Below, piece after piece: positions 46,655-58,500 of a stretch of 64,000 nucleotides of DNA. The stretch comes from Loripinus fragilis. Lineage: Eukaryota > Mollusca > Bivalvia > Lucinida > Lucinidae. Position numbers and translations under genes: made by a program. The stretch's first letter is position 1; the number at the start of each line of letters is the position of its first letter. The notes under the pieces were generated by a model. It searched no databases. It saw only the letters and a program-made list of their open reading frames with translations, and had not been told where the DNA came from. The stretch covers positions 23,126,013-23,190,012 of the forward strand of contig OZ026519.1 in NCBI GenBank assembly GCA_964019695.1. The letters are read 5' to 3'.

Positions 46655-46800
46655 ATAAGTGAGTATGAACAGGAAATACCACAATCACACACCGCAGACC
46701 AGCCCACGGAAGAGTCACAGAATATTTACAGTGACAAGACATCCATAAGACAAAAAAAGCAAATCAACCAGTTCTCTCTTCCTCTTCAAGATGATTACAA
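46655..46800 (-). mobile_element. LINE-B 3' end
   Basis: AATAAGTGAGTATGAACAGG to CAGTTCTCTCTTCCTCTTCA. The mark GAAATACCACAATCACACAC is shared with the other inverted copies. Confidence 0.7.
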
Positions 46801-48179
46801 CACACTGCTGGTAAATAAATTTAGACTCCCTTATGTGTCATCTGTAAACATCATATCAAATTATCTGCTGAATGCACCAACAATGTGACCAATGAAATTA
46901 ATCACCTAATGTAAATATGTTCTAATGTGTTTGATTTATGAAAGAACAAAACAACTCATAATATATACATAGCTCAACACTTTATAATATATATTTATAG
47001 TGAGTAGATGTATATGATGCGTTAATGAAAATGCGTACTTGCAACTGTCTAAAATAATTTAGGGTATGCATCCCAGCCATACACATATAAGACCCAAGAT
47101 CGGTCCTATTTATAGCTCCATTCTAGTTGTTATTGATTTCTGATCCAACGGTCCTTTCTTAATGAGACTACTCTAATTTTTATACCCGTATGTTTTCAAC
47201 AATTATGGTAATCATCATCTTAAATTCGAGCAGCATGCATGCTTTGATAAAATTGCCGCCGCCAACTCAATTTTCAAATAAAAAAAAAAATAAAAAAAAA
47301 TGAAAAAATGAAAAAATAAAAAATAAACAACAACAACAATAACAACGGTGAAATGAGAACAAACAAAAACAAACAACAAGAGAACAAACAAGCAGAGCAT
47401 ATACAGCTACGAAATGAGCATACACAAGCACTCATTAAAATCCTAAGTTTATACCGGCCCGAAACGTGCATATAAATAATGCCAGTTTTTTCTTTAATGC
47501 AGTAATCCATGTGGTTTTATGTTACCTTTGTAATTATTCATATTTTGTTTATGTTGGATTGTTATCATAAACATCAAGGTAAGATCTGACTGTAATGAAA
47601 CAGATGTGCTCTGCAAGTCTGCCATAACATATAGACCCTGCCAATTTATGTAACCACTACCTTAAAAAGGAAAAAGCGATATGCCATTGAAACAAACGGC
47701 TTTTATGAAGTTCCGTCCAGCCTTTTGCCACCAATGCATAGGTTCGTTGTACCAAGGTGTAACAACAACAACAAAGAACAACAAAAACACACACAAAAAA
47801 AAAGACAAAACAAAAAGGACCCCCCAAAAAATCCCCAGCAAAATTCATCTGACTGCATTATCCAGTCTTTGATAGATAGGTAGATTTTGATTCATATGGA
47901 GTCTCCAAATCCCATTCAAACAAATTAGGTTTGGTACTTAAGGCCATGTTGTGGACACTTATAGAACATTCTACAGTTCTTAAATACTTACAGTAGGCTT
48001 TAAAATTAATCAGAATGCCATTTTTGCAAAGTCGAAGCTCAGATAAGGTCCGTTTTCTTTGGTATTGTCTTAAAAATTACCCCATTATTTAAAAATCCAC
48101 CCTTTTATTTGTGACAAATCAATATGGTGGTTTATCATATCCATCAAATTTGATATAATTGGTGAAAGGAGGATAGTCG
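46801..48179. other. no gene; A-rich low complexity
   Basis: A-rich tracts at about 47279-47395 and 47764-47830 give Phe/Lys-rich pseudo-frames. Nothing else recognised. Confidence 0.4.
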
Positions 48180-48397
48180 TTTTTTTTTTTTTTTTTTTTT
48201 TTTTATTTCTTTTTTTATTTTATTCTTTACGTCCCATCAACAATCTTTCAGTAAAACAGGGACGGGTCTTCCTGGTTTGAACCAGTACTAAGCGAGGATA
48301 AATGTGTCTTGCTCAAGGACCACAATGCAGTGACGCCGGTGAGGCTCGAACCCACGGCCCCTCGGTCTCGAGTCAAGCACTCTACCACTGAGAACTT
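48180..48397 (-). mobile_element. SINE family 1, nearly complete, with T-tail
   Basis: Oligo-T at 48180-48204 is the inverted 3' tail, then TTCTTTACGTCCC, CTTCCTGGTTTGAACCAGTA, B box (GGTTCGAGCC on the minus strand, 48343-48352) and a degenerate A box near 48385. Confidence 0.8.
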
Positions 48398-49001
48398 ATA
48401 TTTGCTTTGGATGGAGTAGTTTACAAAATTTTCAGCATGAGATATGATCGAAATTCCAAATGGTTTAAAGTTATTGTGCGTGGGGTTTTAGTAAGTTGTT
48501 TGAAAACGGCGCTTAACTTTTGCCGAAACGTATATCATACCGAATAACACTCTATGACCATAACTTACCTGTTATATATAATCCTTTTGAAGTTTTTTTT
48601 TATATTTATCGAATCATATTCATCCTCCGAACCTTCGGGTTTCTGTCTTTCTCAATCCAAGGAAACAATGTTACTAGCAGAGTATGAAACTTTATCGTTC
48701 AAAACGTCCCGAAGAAAAGAAACGAGTGCGTATCCAGGAAAAAGACACAGGACTATCTAAACAAGCGCCCTCCTTCAAAACAATTTTGCTTGGTTTACCG
48801 TCTTTCTTATCTTTCTAGAGAACTCTGCAGACTGCCTAGCGTTTATAATAGATGCGTCACTTCACGAAAAATATGTTTTGGAGTCTTTGACAAGGTAAAA
48901 TTCAATTAAGCCTACCCAGTCGCAGATGTAAGCGATGGTATGGAAAATAAGGCTGTAGCAGGAATCGAAATGATCCAATCTAGTCAGCGAACCACAAAAG
49001 C
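48398..49001. other. no gene recognised
   Basis: Intergenic. Confidence 0.3.
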
Positions 49002-49038
49002 TTTGATCAGCCTGTGCGTCACGCACAGGCTGATCAAA
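49002..49038. repeat. perfect short hairpin related to MITE-D centre
   Basis: TTTGATCAGCCTGTGCGT and its inverse, without a loop. Resembles the central hairpin of MITE-D (GATCAGCCTGCGC). Confidence 0.7.
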
Positions 49039-49137
49039 ACCTTTGTTATTGGCCATCGAAAAAGGTTCGTTTTCTCAAGGCGCATCTAAGATGGTTCTAA
49101 CAGGTCTTATCGTTCAGCAATTCCAAGAATGCTGTAG

Positions 49138-49344
49138 CAGCAGTATTGGTTCCCAGCTTCAACTTACCTGTGGAATTCTGGTTACGTAATTGTATGCGCA
49201 ATGGTGAATCACCTGGAAGAAAGCAGGTACCCAATCCATAGAGAACTTCCGCTGGTGGTAGTGAAGGTTGGAGTGTTGGAAATTAATGGAACCCGTCCAA
49301 GCAGACTGAGGTTGCAGTTATTTAAAAACATTGCAAATGAAAAG
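49138..49344 (+). CDS. candidate internal exon, 69 codons, unrecognised
   Basis: An open segment bounded upstream by AATGCTGTAG (acceptor-like AG at 49136-49137) and downstream by GAAAAG followed by GTATAT (donor-like, 49345). Length is 207 bp, an exact multiple of three with phase-0 ends. The translation, with blocks QQYWFPASTYLWNSGYVI and LPLVVVKVGVLEINGTRP, has balanced composition and looks more protein-like than most of the window. A stop codon precedes the acceptor in frame. I do not recognise the family, and no partner exon was found nearby. It may belong to a gene with long introns, or be chance. Confidence 0.3.
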
Positions 49345-49544
49345 GTATATTTCATTTTCGAACATTTATTAACCCATGTTCTAGTGAATAAATTATAATA
49401 ATATTGCCTTTTACGATTTTTAACCTGTTTAGTTGCAACATTTTATTAAAATATTGTGTCGTAGCTGATCAGTTCATTTTTTCAGACCAGACGTAACGGC
49501 CGGGACTTAGTAGTTTGAGAGAATATTTTAAAATTCTAAAGGAC
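49345..49544. other. spacer
   Basis: No feature recognised beyond the possible intron start. Confidence 0.2.
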
Positions 49545-50615
49545 AGGAATAAAGATAAAAGTGATAAAGAAGCTTTATTTAACGTATTGCTATTATTGCG
49601 ACATAAAATATCTTTAACAGATACTTACCTGCCTTATCTATCTTCCGAGCTCAAAAAGTAAGTTGGCACGATCAGGAAATACCACAATCATACACTGCAG
49701 ACCAACCCACGTCACCGTGAGGAAGAGCCACATAACATATACAGTAACAAGGCATCCAAAAGACAATAAAAGCAAATCAACCAGCTCTCTCTTCCTCGTC
49801 AAGATAATTACAACACTAGAAAGGACATAAAGTAATGCATACCAAAACAGAGACCAACACAGAACCCCCACCCCCCTAACCAATGGGAGGTACATAAGAC
49901 AATAGATCAACAACAACAACAGAACCACCGCCTTAGAACAGACAGCTGCCTCAGCTACGGGGGGCGGGGGAGGGTGATTAAATGCATTTGACTGGCGCAA
50001 AATCTTCGCCCTAGATTCTGTTGCTGTCAAAAACATAAAAAAATTGTTTAAATCGCAGCAAGGGAGCTGCTAGTACCATTTTTGGGGAACACGTCAAAAC
50101 CCGACTCCCCATTGGCACCATAAATACAGAGAATAAACCCCGTTTAACAGGGTAGCAGTCTGCTCCCAGGCCTGTAACTCGGTATAGTAGTGGTCAGTAT
50201 TAGAGGCGGAAACCATTACCAAAATGATAGGTTCTTGCTTTGCTGTAACGTCAGCAATGAAATGACAACAATATCCTGAACAGTTTTCGTGTTGTCATTT
50301 AACTTGATTACTGAAGGCACATATAATGTTATAAATAGAAAAATGCGGACGACAATAAAAGCTACAACACAGGAAACACTGCGGCCAAGTCATGAGAAAA
50401 CCTGCGTTTATGATATACGAACAACAATGGCACGTATCAGCCAGCGCAGCTAAATAGCGGAAACTGCTACATCCATTTAAAATTATTGTCATTTTTATAT
50501 ATTTGCTCAGACAGTTCAACGATATGTAGTTATAGAACCCACGACCTCATGCAACGAAAGCGGACGCTTTACCAACTGAGCTATCGAGGCGGTAGAAATG
50601 GATAAAATGGCTCAT
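49545..50615 (-). mobile_element. SINE family 2 (tRNA-headed) interrupted by LINE-B
   Basis: The head is at 50520-50600. On the minus strand it reads CTCGATAGCTCAGTTGGTAA (A box), with a decayed B box GTGGGTTCTATAA. The body shares GCTGCTAGTACCATTTTT with 51297-51316, and the distal end shares ATTATTGCGACATA-AATATCTTTAACA with 51218-51245. LINE-B sits in the middle. Part of 50090-50520 is not matched elsewhere. Confidence 0.5.
49657..50037 (-). mobile_element. LINE-B 3' region nested in SINE family 2
   Basis: AGTAAGTTGGCACGATCAGG to TCGCCCTAGATTCTGTTGC, with a G/C-run at 49960-49970. Confidence 0.75.
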
Positions 50616-50639
50616 ACATATTAGACTAGTTACATGAAT

Positions 50640-51190
50640 ATAAGACGGCTCAGACGTAAAGCTTTAATCGGTAGGTTGGTGCCAGCTGGGCCCACCGTGG
50701 CTCAACTTGAGGTTTTCTTAAGCTCTGACTATCTGTGAGTCGTGAGCTCTTTTCGCTGTTTCATAAAAGTGTGTTAATTTGATTAGAGTGTTTCTCCGTG
50801 ATGATACATTGTATTAATTAGAAGGCTTCCGTGCGAGCTGAACATTTCTTGTTTTACAACAGCAGCAGAATCTAGGGCGAAGATTTGGTACCAGTGAAAT
50901 GCATTTAAGCCTCCCCCCCAGTGGCTAAGGCTGCTGTCCGTTCTGAGGCGGCGGTTCTGTTGTTGTTGACTACTGCCATTGTGGGACGTCTGTAATTGTT
51001 ATATGTTTTGTTGTACGATTCTTTATGTCCATTCTAGTTTTGCAATCATCTTGATGGGGAAGAGAGAGCTTGGTTGCTTTGCTTAATTTGTCTTCCTGGT
51101 GTATCGTGATAGCTATGTGGCCCCTCCTCGCGGTGCCATGGGTTTGTCTTCGGTTTGTGATTGTGGTATTTCCTGGTCATACTCACCTGA
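50640..51190 (+). mobile_element. LINE-B 3' region, long copy
   Basis: GGTGCCAGCTGGGCCCACC, TTTCATAAAAGTGTGTTAAT, GGCTTCCGTGCGAGCTGAAC, GGGCGAAGATTTGGTACCAG, and end GTATTTCCTGGTCATACTCA. Confidence 0.75.
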
Positions 51191-51412
51191 CGTCACTTAT
51201 TTGAAACAGACACTCATATTATTGCGACATACAAATATCTTGAACATATACTTACATGCCTTTCTCTATCTTCCTAGTGCGATCGGCAGCACGGGGTCTG
51301 CTAGTACCATTTTTACATGTTTGGTATGGTGGGGCCTTGATTCAAACCAACGATCTCATGCACCGAAAGCGGGCGATCTACTGAGCTATCGAGGCGGTAA
51401 ATATGGATAGAA
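51191..51412 (-). mobile_element. SINE family 2, second copy
   Basis: On the minus strand the head reads CCTCGATAGCTCAGTAGATC...GTTTGAATC (A box, weak B box). Body TGGTACTAGCAGACC, distal part ATATTTGTATGTCGCAATAA. The plus-strand frame running through it is spurious. Confidence 0.6.
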
Positions 51413-52929
51413 ATGGCACATGCATATTAAAACGTTTCAGAAGTTGGCGAATAAACGTAATGGCACCACAACTACCACGCCACTAGAATAAAATGAAAAG
51501 GGAAACATTTCAATTGAAATGAAGCATACGTTTATATCTCACATTGATACATTTTACGCATTGATACTTTTGTAATCATGATGAATGAACATTAATGACG
51601 TCACAACCCAATGATAGCTTTGAAAGTTCAGATGAACTTTAATGTTTTATTGTGTATTAAAATACCAATGTAGCACCTGCTTTTCTTCCAGATGCCACTT
51701 TGCCAAAACAATATTAAGTAAACAATATTAAATGAGAAACATACTTTTGAAGTTATTTTAATTTTCATAAAAACTAGGGCGCATCAAAGGTATTTAATAA
51801 TATAAAGACCTCAAAATATGGACGAGGCTTCTACGTTTATTTTTGGATATGGGATGTTGAATACCAGGGTGCTTTATACGTATGTGTAAATATTTGATTA
51901 TTTAGAAGAAAAATAGAACAATGGTTTTAAATCGAATGACATTTGCATAAATTTACCTTTAGAATTGGGACTTCCCATTCCTTGATGGATATGTTTCTGA
52001 CTCCCCTTCCTGTGGTTCATATATATATCGCAGTGTGTTCGTGTGTCTAATGTAAGTGACCTCAACAATAGAAATAAATGTTTGCTGCTATGTTACTGAA
52101 ACTATATTGATAAAATAACTTTCGAAATACAATTTCTGTTGATTTGAAAACTTATGCAACAGGGCATATCAAAGTCATTATTGTACTGTGATTTAGTTTA
52201 TAAATGAAAAAAATAATCGTTTGAAAGCATTCCATCCTTGATAATCAACTGACAGTAATATGCACGACCCACATTGAATGTTTGCTAATTTGAATGAAAT
52301 TATAGGTATTTAAAAGTTTTGTATTTGAAAACAATGTTTGTTTAGCCGAAATGAGTATATCTACCAAGGTGGATGAATAGGTTCTGTACGAAAGCAGGTT
52401 CCGTACAGAAGCAGCATTTAGATAGCCAAACTGAAAGATTCAAGTTGAGTTTACAACCTTGGCTTAAGATTATTTATCGCCTGGTTATTAAAGTTTATGG
52501 TTTCAAGGAATGCAGACACAATTATCCCTGGAATAAGTTCAGACAATATATGGGAGTAACCAGATATTGTCTGTCCTTTAGTTTTTACGAACAACTATAA
52601 CTACATTTCCTTACTAACTTGACAGAGGTGTATACTTAAGGAATCTTCCAATGCATACAGTAAACAATTTACAACAAAAGCTTAATTTTGTTAAACTGAT
52701 TCAAATTTCTGTTGTCAAGCAAAACTTCAATATTATTTACATCATGTGTGAAAATTTCAGAACAATACCTTTAGTATTATGCAATATACAACATTTTCAA
52801 TACAAAAGGGTCAAAACTGAAAGTCACTAAAATTGGAATTTAGGCTTAAGTTTGCATTTCAGTGGCACAATTTTAATTTCATTTGTCATGCCGAAAAAAT
52901 GCCATTTCGTTTTAAGAAATTCATGAATT
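51413..52929. other. no gene recognised
   Basis: AT-rich intergenic stretch with no repeat family identified. A 75-codon frame at 52373-52600 lacks support. Confidence 0.35.
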
Positions 52930-53285
52930 TCACGGTGGGTAAGACTTCAGACTAAATGACGACCCTGGCATAAAACTTTCATAAGTGGGTCAGTACCTGA
53001 TGTTTGTCTTTGGCTGGGCCCACCGTGGCTCAACTGGGAATTTTCTTTAGCTCTGACTATCCGTGAATTGAGAGACATTTTCTTTGTTTCATCACAGTAT
53101 GTTTATAAATTTGATTGTTTACCCGTGGTGATACATTCGCTAAGCAAAGAAGCCTCCACGCGAGCTTAACATTTTTTCTGGTTTGATACAACAGAATCTA
53201 GGGCAAATATTTGGCAATGAAATTGATTAATTTAAGCCCACAGTGACTTCAGTCGAGCGTACTAAGGCGATGGTTCTGGTTTAGT
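52930..53285 (+). mobile_element. LINE-B 3' region, left part, ends in LINE-C
   Basis: Starts at the RT C-terminal tail (GGTGGGTAAGACTTCAGACT), then GGCTGGGCCCACCGTGGCTC, and stops at AAGGCGATGGTTCTGG. It resumes at 54193-54330 (AGACAGAGCTGGTGG...GGTCTGCAGTGTGGC). Confidence 0.7.
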
Positions 53286-53289
53286 TTAA

Positions 53290-54192
53290 GTTTAAACATA
53301 TTTTATTGCCAAAATATTTACAGCAATGGGGTTGGGTCACAAGTTCTCACAACATTAGTTTCAACCCTTCCCCTACATTCTATATATACACAATAGCTTA
53401 TAAACATGGCTGTATATACAAACGCATATGTTAACTCAACAAGTTGTAATTAAAGCAAAACAGATAGTAACATAAACAAGACTATATCAGAATAAATAAA
53501 TAAGTAAATAAATAAATAAGCAAATAAATATAAAAGAAATAATCATAAATAAAAAATAAATAAATAAATAAATAAAATAAAAAAAATAAAAAGATAAATA
53601 AGGAAATAAATAAATAAATGAAGATAAATATATATGAAATAAGAAAATCGAACATCAGAATAGTAGAAAAATAAATAAGTAAGTAATTAATATTGGATAA
53701 TTAAAAGAAAAACAAAAAAAAATTTTAAAAAATAGTACGACTGCCAGGAACCCCTTCAACTTGGGAATAGAACAAATTGGTCATAAGTATACTTATTAAT
53801 ATACAAAATATGTTTCTAGGAAAACTTCAAGCAAAGAGTCAGCTGGTTTTAAAACGCTTAGTAGCATGTATATATCTGTGGACAGCTCTGAACAAGACTA
53901 TTTTGTTTTCCATACTCAAATTAAAATTACCACATGGAATAATATCAATACTTAATGGTTGGAAAACTCTAACTGTGTCATTAAAAACCTGCCTTTCCAT
54001 TGTAAACTTTCTACAATGAAAGAAGTAGTGGATTGCGTCCTCTATCGTGCCACACAAATCACATAAAGGATTATCACTATTAAGGTTGCTGCAATTATTT
54101 CGAAGTCGTGCATGCAATATAGAAATATATCTATTTCCTATAGTAAAGTGAGAAGGAACGCATGAGTTATTGAAACTTGAAGTTATATGTTT
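53290..54192 (-). mobile_element. LINE-C 3' portion inserted in LINE-B
   Basis: Antisense element, 5'-truncated. Its coding end is followed (toward low coordinates) by a 3' UTR with an (AAAT)n tract at 53493-53660 and ending near GCAATAAAATATG (a polyA signal on the minus strand, 53311-53323). Confidence 0.75.
53839..54192 (-). pseudogene. LINE-C reverse transcriptase C-terminus with CCHC zinc motif (truncated)
   Basis: The open frame runs from the truncation near 54192 to a stop at 53839, about 115 codons. It reads HFTIGNRYISILHARLRNNC, then CDLCG...HYFFHC, a C-x2-C-x7-H-x4-C zinc-binding motif typical of the tail of many LINE ORF2 proteins. The tail follows the RT and is thought to help bind template RNA or target DNA. 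No endonuclease or palm is present, so the copy is dead on arrival. An upstream Met is lacking, because the frame begins inside the element. The identification rests on the motif arrangement and recalled resemblance to marine invertebrate LINEs. Confidence 0.75.
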
Positions 54193-54330
54193 TACTGGAG
54201 AAGACAGAGCTGGTGGTTTACTTTAATTGCCCTTTTAATGTCATTTATCTGTTAGTGTTCTGTGTCTCCTCCTCACGGTGCGGTGGCTTGGTCTGCAGTG
54301 TGGCATTCCCTGGTTATACTCACTTTTTCA
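54193..54330 (+). mobile_element. LINE-B 3' end, right part
   Basis: AGACAGAGCTGGTGGTTTAC, TGTCTCCTCCTCACGGTGCG, then TGGTTATACTCAC. It continues the copy begun at 52930, minus roughly 130 bp. Confidence 0.7.
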
Positions 54331-55166
54331 TGTGATTTTGTTCAGTTCAATTTTAATAATCCACACTGTAAGTACCATCAGCAGGGCTCTGCTGTAAGCT
54401 AGCAGAATAAATATTATACATAGGCCATCCTGCTACTCTGATCGAAACCCAATCGAGCACATATGCGATGTAATTGTCAGGAATTATTAAATTACTTGGG
54501 TGTGCGTATTGTCCGTACAATTTTATAATCGTAGAAGATAGAAGTTGGGTGTTGTTTTTCTTTTTAATGAATAATAGAATACAGCCTGACTTAACTTTAA
54601 AAATAATTCATATCTCATAAACAAAATGGAATACATTAACAAATTGCCAGCCTTTCTGTTTTCCGTATTGATTTGTTTTAAAATTGAAAATTAGCGACTT
54701 TCGCTTTTCGAAGTTTTTAACTCAAACTTAAATATTTTAAATGTTCTGAGTCAGTTGTCTCTGAAAATAACCATGCTTCACCGAAGAACATTGTTCTAAT
54801 GTATCCCAAAGTATTTTATAATTCGAAATTGAAATTTTTAAGAAAATGCCAAAACAAAAGTGTATGCGTTAGAAGATTCCTTAGGTGTAGTGTCCCATAC
54901 ATGTAAATATTGGACAGTTGACCAAAGCAAACTTTTAATTAAATCTCACGGCAATTCACAAATATAACGGACAGCCACGACACAAGAATAGCTTTTAAAA
55001 AGAAACTAGACACTAAAATACTTGTAAGTTTTCTGTCCTACAAAGCCAAAAGTTACAGATTTCATCCATAAATTATGCGTAAGTAGGACCAGATCTATTG
55101 ATCCAAACCTGGAACTATTACACAACAAAGTAGCACATTCTTGCAATAAGGGAGCTAATTCACTTA
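54331..55166. other. no gene recognised
   Basis: AT-rich intergenic sequence. Confidence 0.3.
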
Positions 55167-56127
55167 CGTGGGTCATCCAATAAGTTCTGACAATGGTCTC
55201 ATATCTCAGAAACTGTTATTGAAATCAGAATTATATTACCCACTACATGTGGCCATTGGCGTTGCCTACTCATGTATGAAATATGGAGTGTTTATCATAA
55301 CCTGACCCGATGCTATACAAATTTGTAAACAACACTGTGAGAGCCCATGGCCGCAAAAAATCACGTTTTTCACTAATTTTTGCTGGGGGTAATGTAAGTA
55401 AAATATGCAGTATGTTTCTTTGGAAAGCTTTATTAGTGGTTGGTGATGTTGTCTAAATACACATTAGACCCATAAAAGCAAATACCACAATGACATTAAC
55501 GTAGTTGTTTTGAACGTCCTTGGTTGCTAGGCAACAACAGAAAATTAAATTTTTGCCTCACTTTAATCATTAATTAGAAAATGGTATATTTTGAACACTT
55601 ATATAAGCCATTACAATCAATTTGCATATTAATAGACACATATTTTGATAAATCTGTTCTATAGTCTTCATAACACATCGAAAATAATAACTTTCAATAA
55701 ATGCTTTATACCAAAGATAATACACTATAAGTACAACGCATTTTCAAGGAAAATATTTCTTGCAAAATCTGTGATATATCAAAATCAAAACCCTGCTAAC
55801 ACCACAGTTGCAACCTAAACCATTATCTAAGCTGTTCAAAATCAACATACATAATGTCCTTATTTATGTATATAAAAAGTTTTGAAAAGGATTTTGTAAT
55901 TTCTTAGAAATTTAGGCATGTATATTGCATATAGTGTCCCGTCCATGGTTTTCAACCTTGTGTTTTTTGGTTGCCTAGCAACCATTGCGATGGCAACATT
56001 GAAAATATTTGAACTTGTGATCCAATTCCCTATATTCTAAATAACATGTTAAGATTATTGAAACACATCCTAGAGGAAAAGGTTTTGTTTTATGGGGTCA
56101 TTGTCAGAACATATTGGATGACCCTCG
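55167..56127. mobile_element. mariner-like non-autonomous element carrying two perfect X-boxes
   Basis: Ends CGTGGGTCATCCAATAAGTT and, inverted, CGAGGGTCATCCAATATGTT, flanked by TA (55165-55166, 56128-56129). Length is 961 bp and there is no transposase frame. Interior GTTGCTAGGCAAC at 55523-55535 and GTTGCCTAGCAAC at 55970-55982, the same 13-mer as in the 34401 element, though the rest is largely different. Confidence 0.8.
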
Positions 56128-56379
56128 TACATTGTTCAACATATGCAAAGGAGTTAAATCACTTACAGGACTAGTTTTAAAGCCGAAATAGAGCTTAACC
56201 CGTTTTGTAAGCTTATCGCTGATTGGTCGTCTGTTAGGTAAACATATATTTGCTTATAAGATGGCCAATTCTGCTGTCCCATAAAAAAGTAAATATTATT
56301 TTGGAAGGTTCTGACTTAAAATATCTTGGGATTTTTGAAAATATTATCCAGAGCAACATTATTCTTGGCGAAGCCTAGT
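56128..56379. other. spacer, nothing recognised
   Basis: No feature. Confidence 0.2.
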
Positions 56380-56660
56380 CACGCTTTTGCATACATGTAC
56401 CTGTGTCTCGATAATGTTAAAATGTATTAGTATGCAAAATTTTGAAAATAAAATATACCATGCCGTCCAAGAGTTATGAACCTTTTCAACAAAAGACCTC
56501 GACAGGCCAAAATGATGAACCCTTATCGCCGTTTTACATACCACTAGCTGGACAGTATTAAGAGAAATAAGTATGCAAAATTTGATCCTAATACCGGGTA
56601 TCTCATAAGGTTCAAGAGTTCTGAGCATTTTCACTAACTGACCACAACAGGCTTGACGCC
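56380..56660. repeat. repeat family E, two tandem ~141-bp units
   Basis: TAGTATGCAAAATTTTGA near 56428 and AAGTATGCAAAATTTGATCC near 56569; each is followed by AAGAGTT(A/C)TGA...TTTTCA and GACC...ACAGGC. A relative lies at 62270-62480. Confidence 0.6.
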
Positions 56661-57115
56661 CCTTGTACATGGCCTGTGATGTATAGTATGTTCTGTTCTG
56701 TAACACTATTAAGCTTTTGTATATTTTGGTATACGGGCAAGAAGTGATGTTTGTCTGAGTATCTCTTTGTTAGTAAAACGATTTGGCGCCAAATTTAACA
56801 CGGGATATTGTAGAATCATATGTTTCTGATAAAAAAAACTAATTTTGCATTTTCCAGGGAATAATACAAATATATATCTATAGATCTAGAAAATGGAAAT
56901 AACACACCTTGGCAAGTATTTTTAGATAATTTTTAATGAAATATAGTATGAGCAAATTAATGGCACCTATTGCGCAATGAGAAGCTTTGTTTTGCATAGA
57001 CGCTATATTTGTTTAATCACAGGGTAGGCATTTTATCAGTTTGAATGTTTATCTTTAACACCATGCCTCCAGGTAAGAATGCGCAACTAAAAATTAAGTT
57101 TCTAATTTATCAAAC
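56661..57115. other. no gene recognised
   Basis: AT-rich. Confidence 0.3.
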
Positions 57116-57190
57116 AAAAAATATGTTGTGGGTACTCAAAAGATCCATCTCTATAAGACGGTTCTTTTGAGCACCCAAAACTCATGTTAA
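57116..57190. repeat. hairpin, paired with an inverted copy at 59405
   Basis: GGGTACTCAAAAGATCC and GGTTCTTTTGAGCACCC are the arms. The 59405-59465 hairpin aligns best in reverse complement. Confidence 0.6.
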
Positions 57191-57432
57191 ACCGTATGGC
57201 CTAAAATATTCACATTTCAACGCTTATATCGCTTAAACTATTCCAGAAATTTCATAAAAAAGACTGAAAATGTAATAACTATATCTCTTTATTGTACATT
57301 GCACGGTATGCGCAAAGTATATCTGATCACATAAAGGAAATGCAAGCTGAGGCGAAATAAAAATGCACTTGGACAAGTTAAAACTAGACACATGCTTAAT
57401 TGTTAAATACCAGAATGAATTCCTTCTAAATG

Positions 57433-57673
<241 letters not shown>

Positions 57674-57914
57674 ATTAATGTGGCTGGCTGTGCGTTAAGA
57701 ATCTATTTTTCCTTGTTTCATCAGTGGGCGGATTCCAAATCGTGATATGAATCTTTTATGCGATTTGAACTATTCATGTGTTTGAACAAGATCAATATCC
57801 AGGGCGAAGATTTGGCCAGTAAAATAAATCTTACCTTAATTTCTAAGGCAGTGATTCTGTTGTTAGTCATTTGTACGATGCTGCTCCGACTGTATTTGGG
57901 TTTCTTGTTTAGTC

Positions 57915-58437
57915 CAGGCCCCGAGGTTATAAAACTTTTTTTCGTGCTCAAAGTAAGAAAGAGGTCAAAGATCAGGAATCGAAACAATAAAGCACCACAC
58001 CTGACCCATGATACCAATGGGAAAGTGACAACGTCACAAATAGTCATCACATACGAGAGCCAAGAGGTCAGCCCTTTCCCAGCAGGTGACCACAAGGCAT
58101 CAACAAACAGACGTGCATGGAAGCAGAACAAAACAAGACAGAAATAACATAAATGATGCACAAAAGAAGCACCGCCTTGGAACGGTCAGTAAAAATATTT
58201 TACTGGAGGGCTTAAACCGGTTTAAAACTCAACTGACATAAAATTTCAACTGCTTATAAAAACTTTAACGCAGAAAAAGATAGGTATTTCATGCTTTTAA
58301 GCTCTCATATGCAGTTTTTATCATGCTAATAAATGTTAAAATGCCAACAATTTAACAATTAAGAGCAGGATAAATTTCGTGCTCAGCTGAGTTGAGCATG
58401 GAAAAAGTTTTATAACCTCGGGGCCTGATCTTGCGTT
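57915..58437. mobile_element. MITE-C copy 3, interrupted by LINE-A
   Basis: Ends CAGGCCCCGAGGTTATAAAA and TTTTATAACCTCGGGGCCTG are exact inverses, the best-preserved pair in the window. The arm is cut after TTCGTGCTCA at 57950. Confidence 0.85.
57951..58225 (-). mobile_element. LINE-A 3' fragment nested in MITE-C
   Basis: AAGTAAGAAAGAGGTCAAAG to GGAGGGCTTAAACCGGTTTA. Confidence 0.85.
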
Positions 58438-58500
58438 TTGTACTCTCTTTATTTTTTTTCAATAAGCTAGTTGAGGAAGAAAGGACAAACTTTACTGTAA

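Larger units (their letters stand above)
57798..58500 (+). mobile_element. LINE-B 3' region containing MITE-C containing LINE-A
   Basis: LINE-B traces CAGGGCGAAGATTTGGCCAG and TTCTAAGGCAGTGATTCTGT on the left, and AAGCTAGTTGAGGAAGAAAG on the right, are split by MITE-C at 57915-58437. Confidence 0.65.

Noticed and set aside
50520..50600. tRNA-like sequence with a TAGCTCAGTTGG A box
   Set aside because: The B box and stems are decayed and a second copy shares a non-tRNA body, so it is a SINE head and not a tRNA gene.
51099..51410. 103-codon plus-strand frame
   Set aside because: Runs from the LINE-B 3' end into an antisense tRNA-derived SINE; both are non-coding repeats.
57721..58161. 146- and 129-codon frames on opposite strands
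   Set aside because: They cross LINE-B, MITE-C and LINE-A junctions; there is no protein signature.
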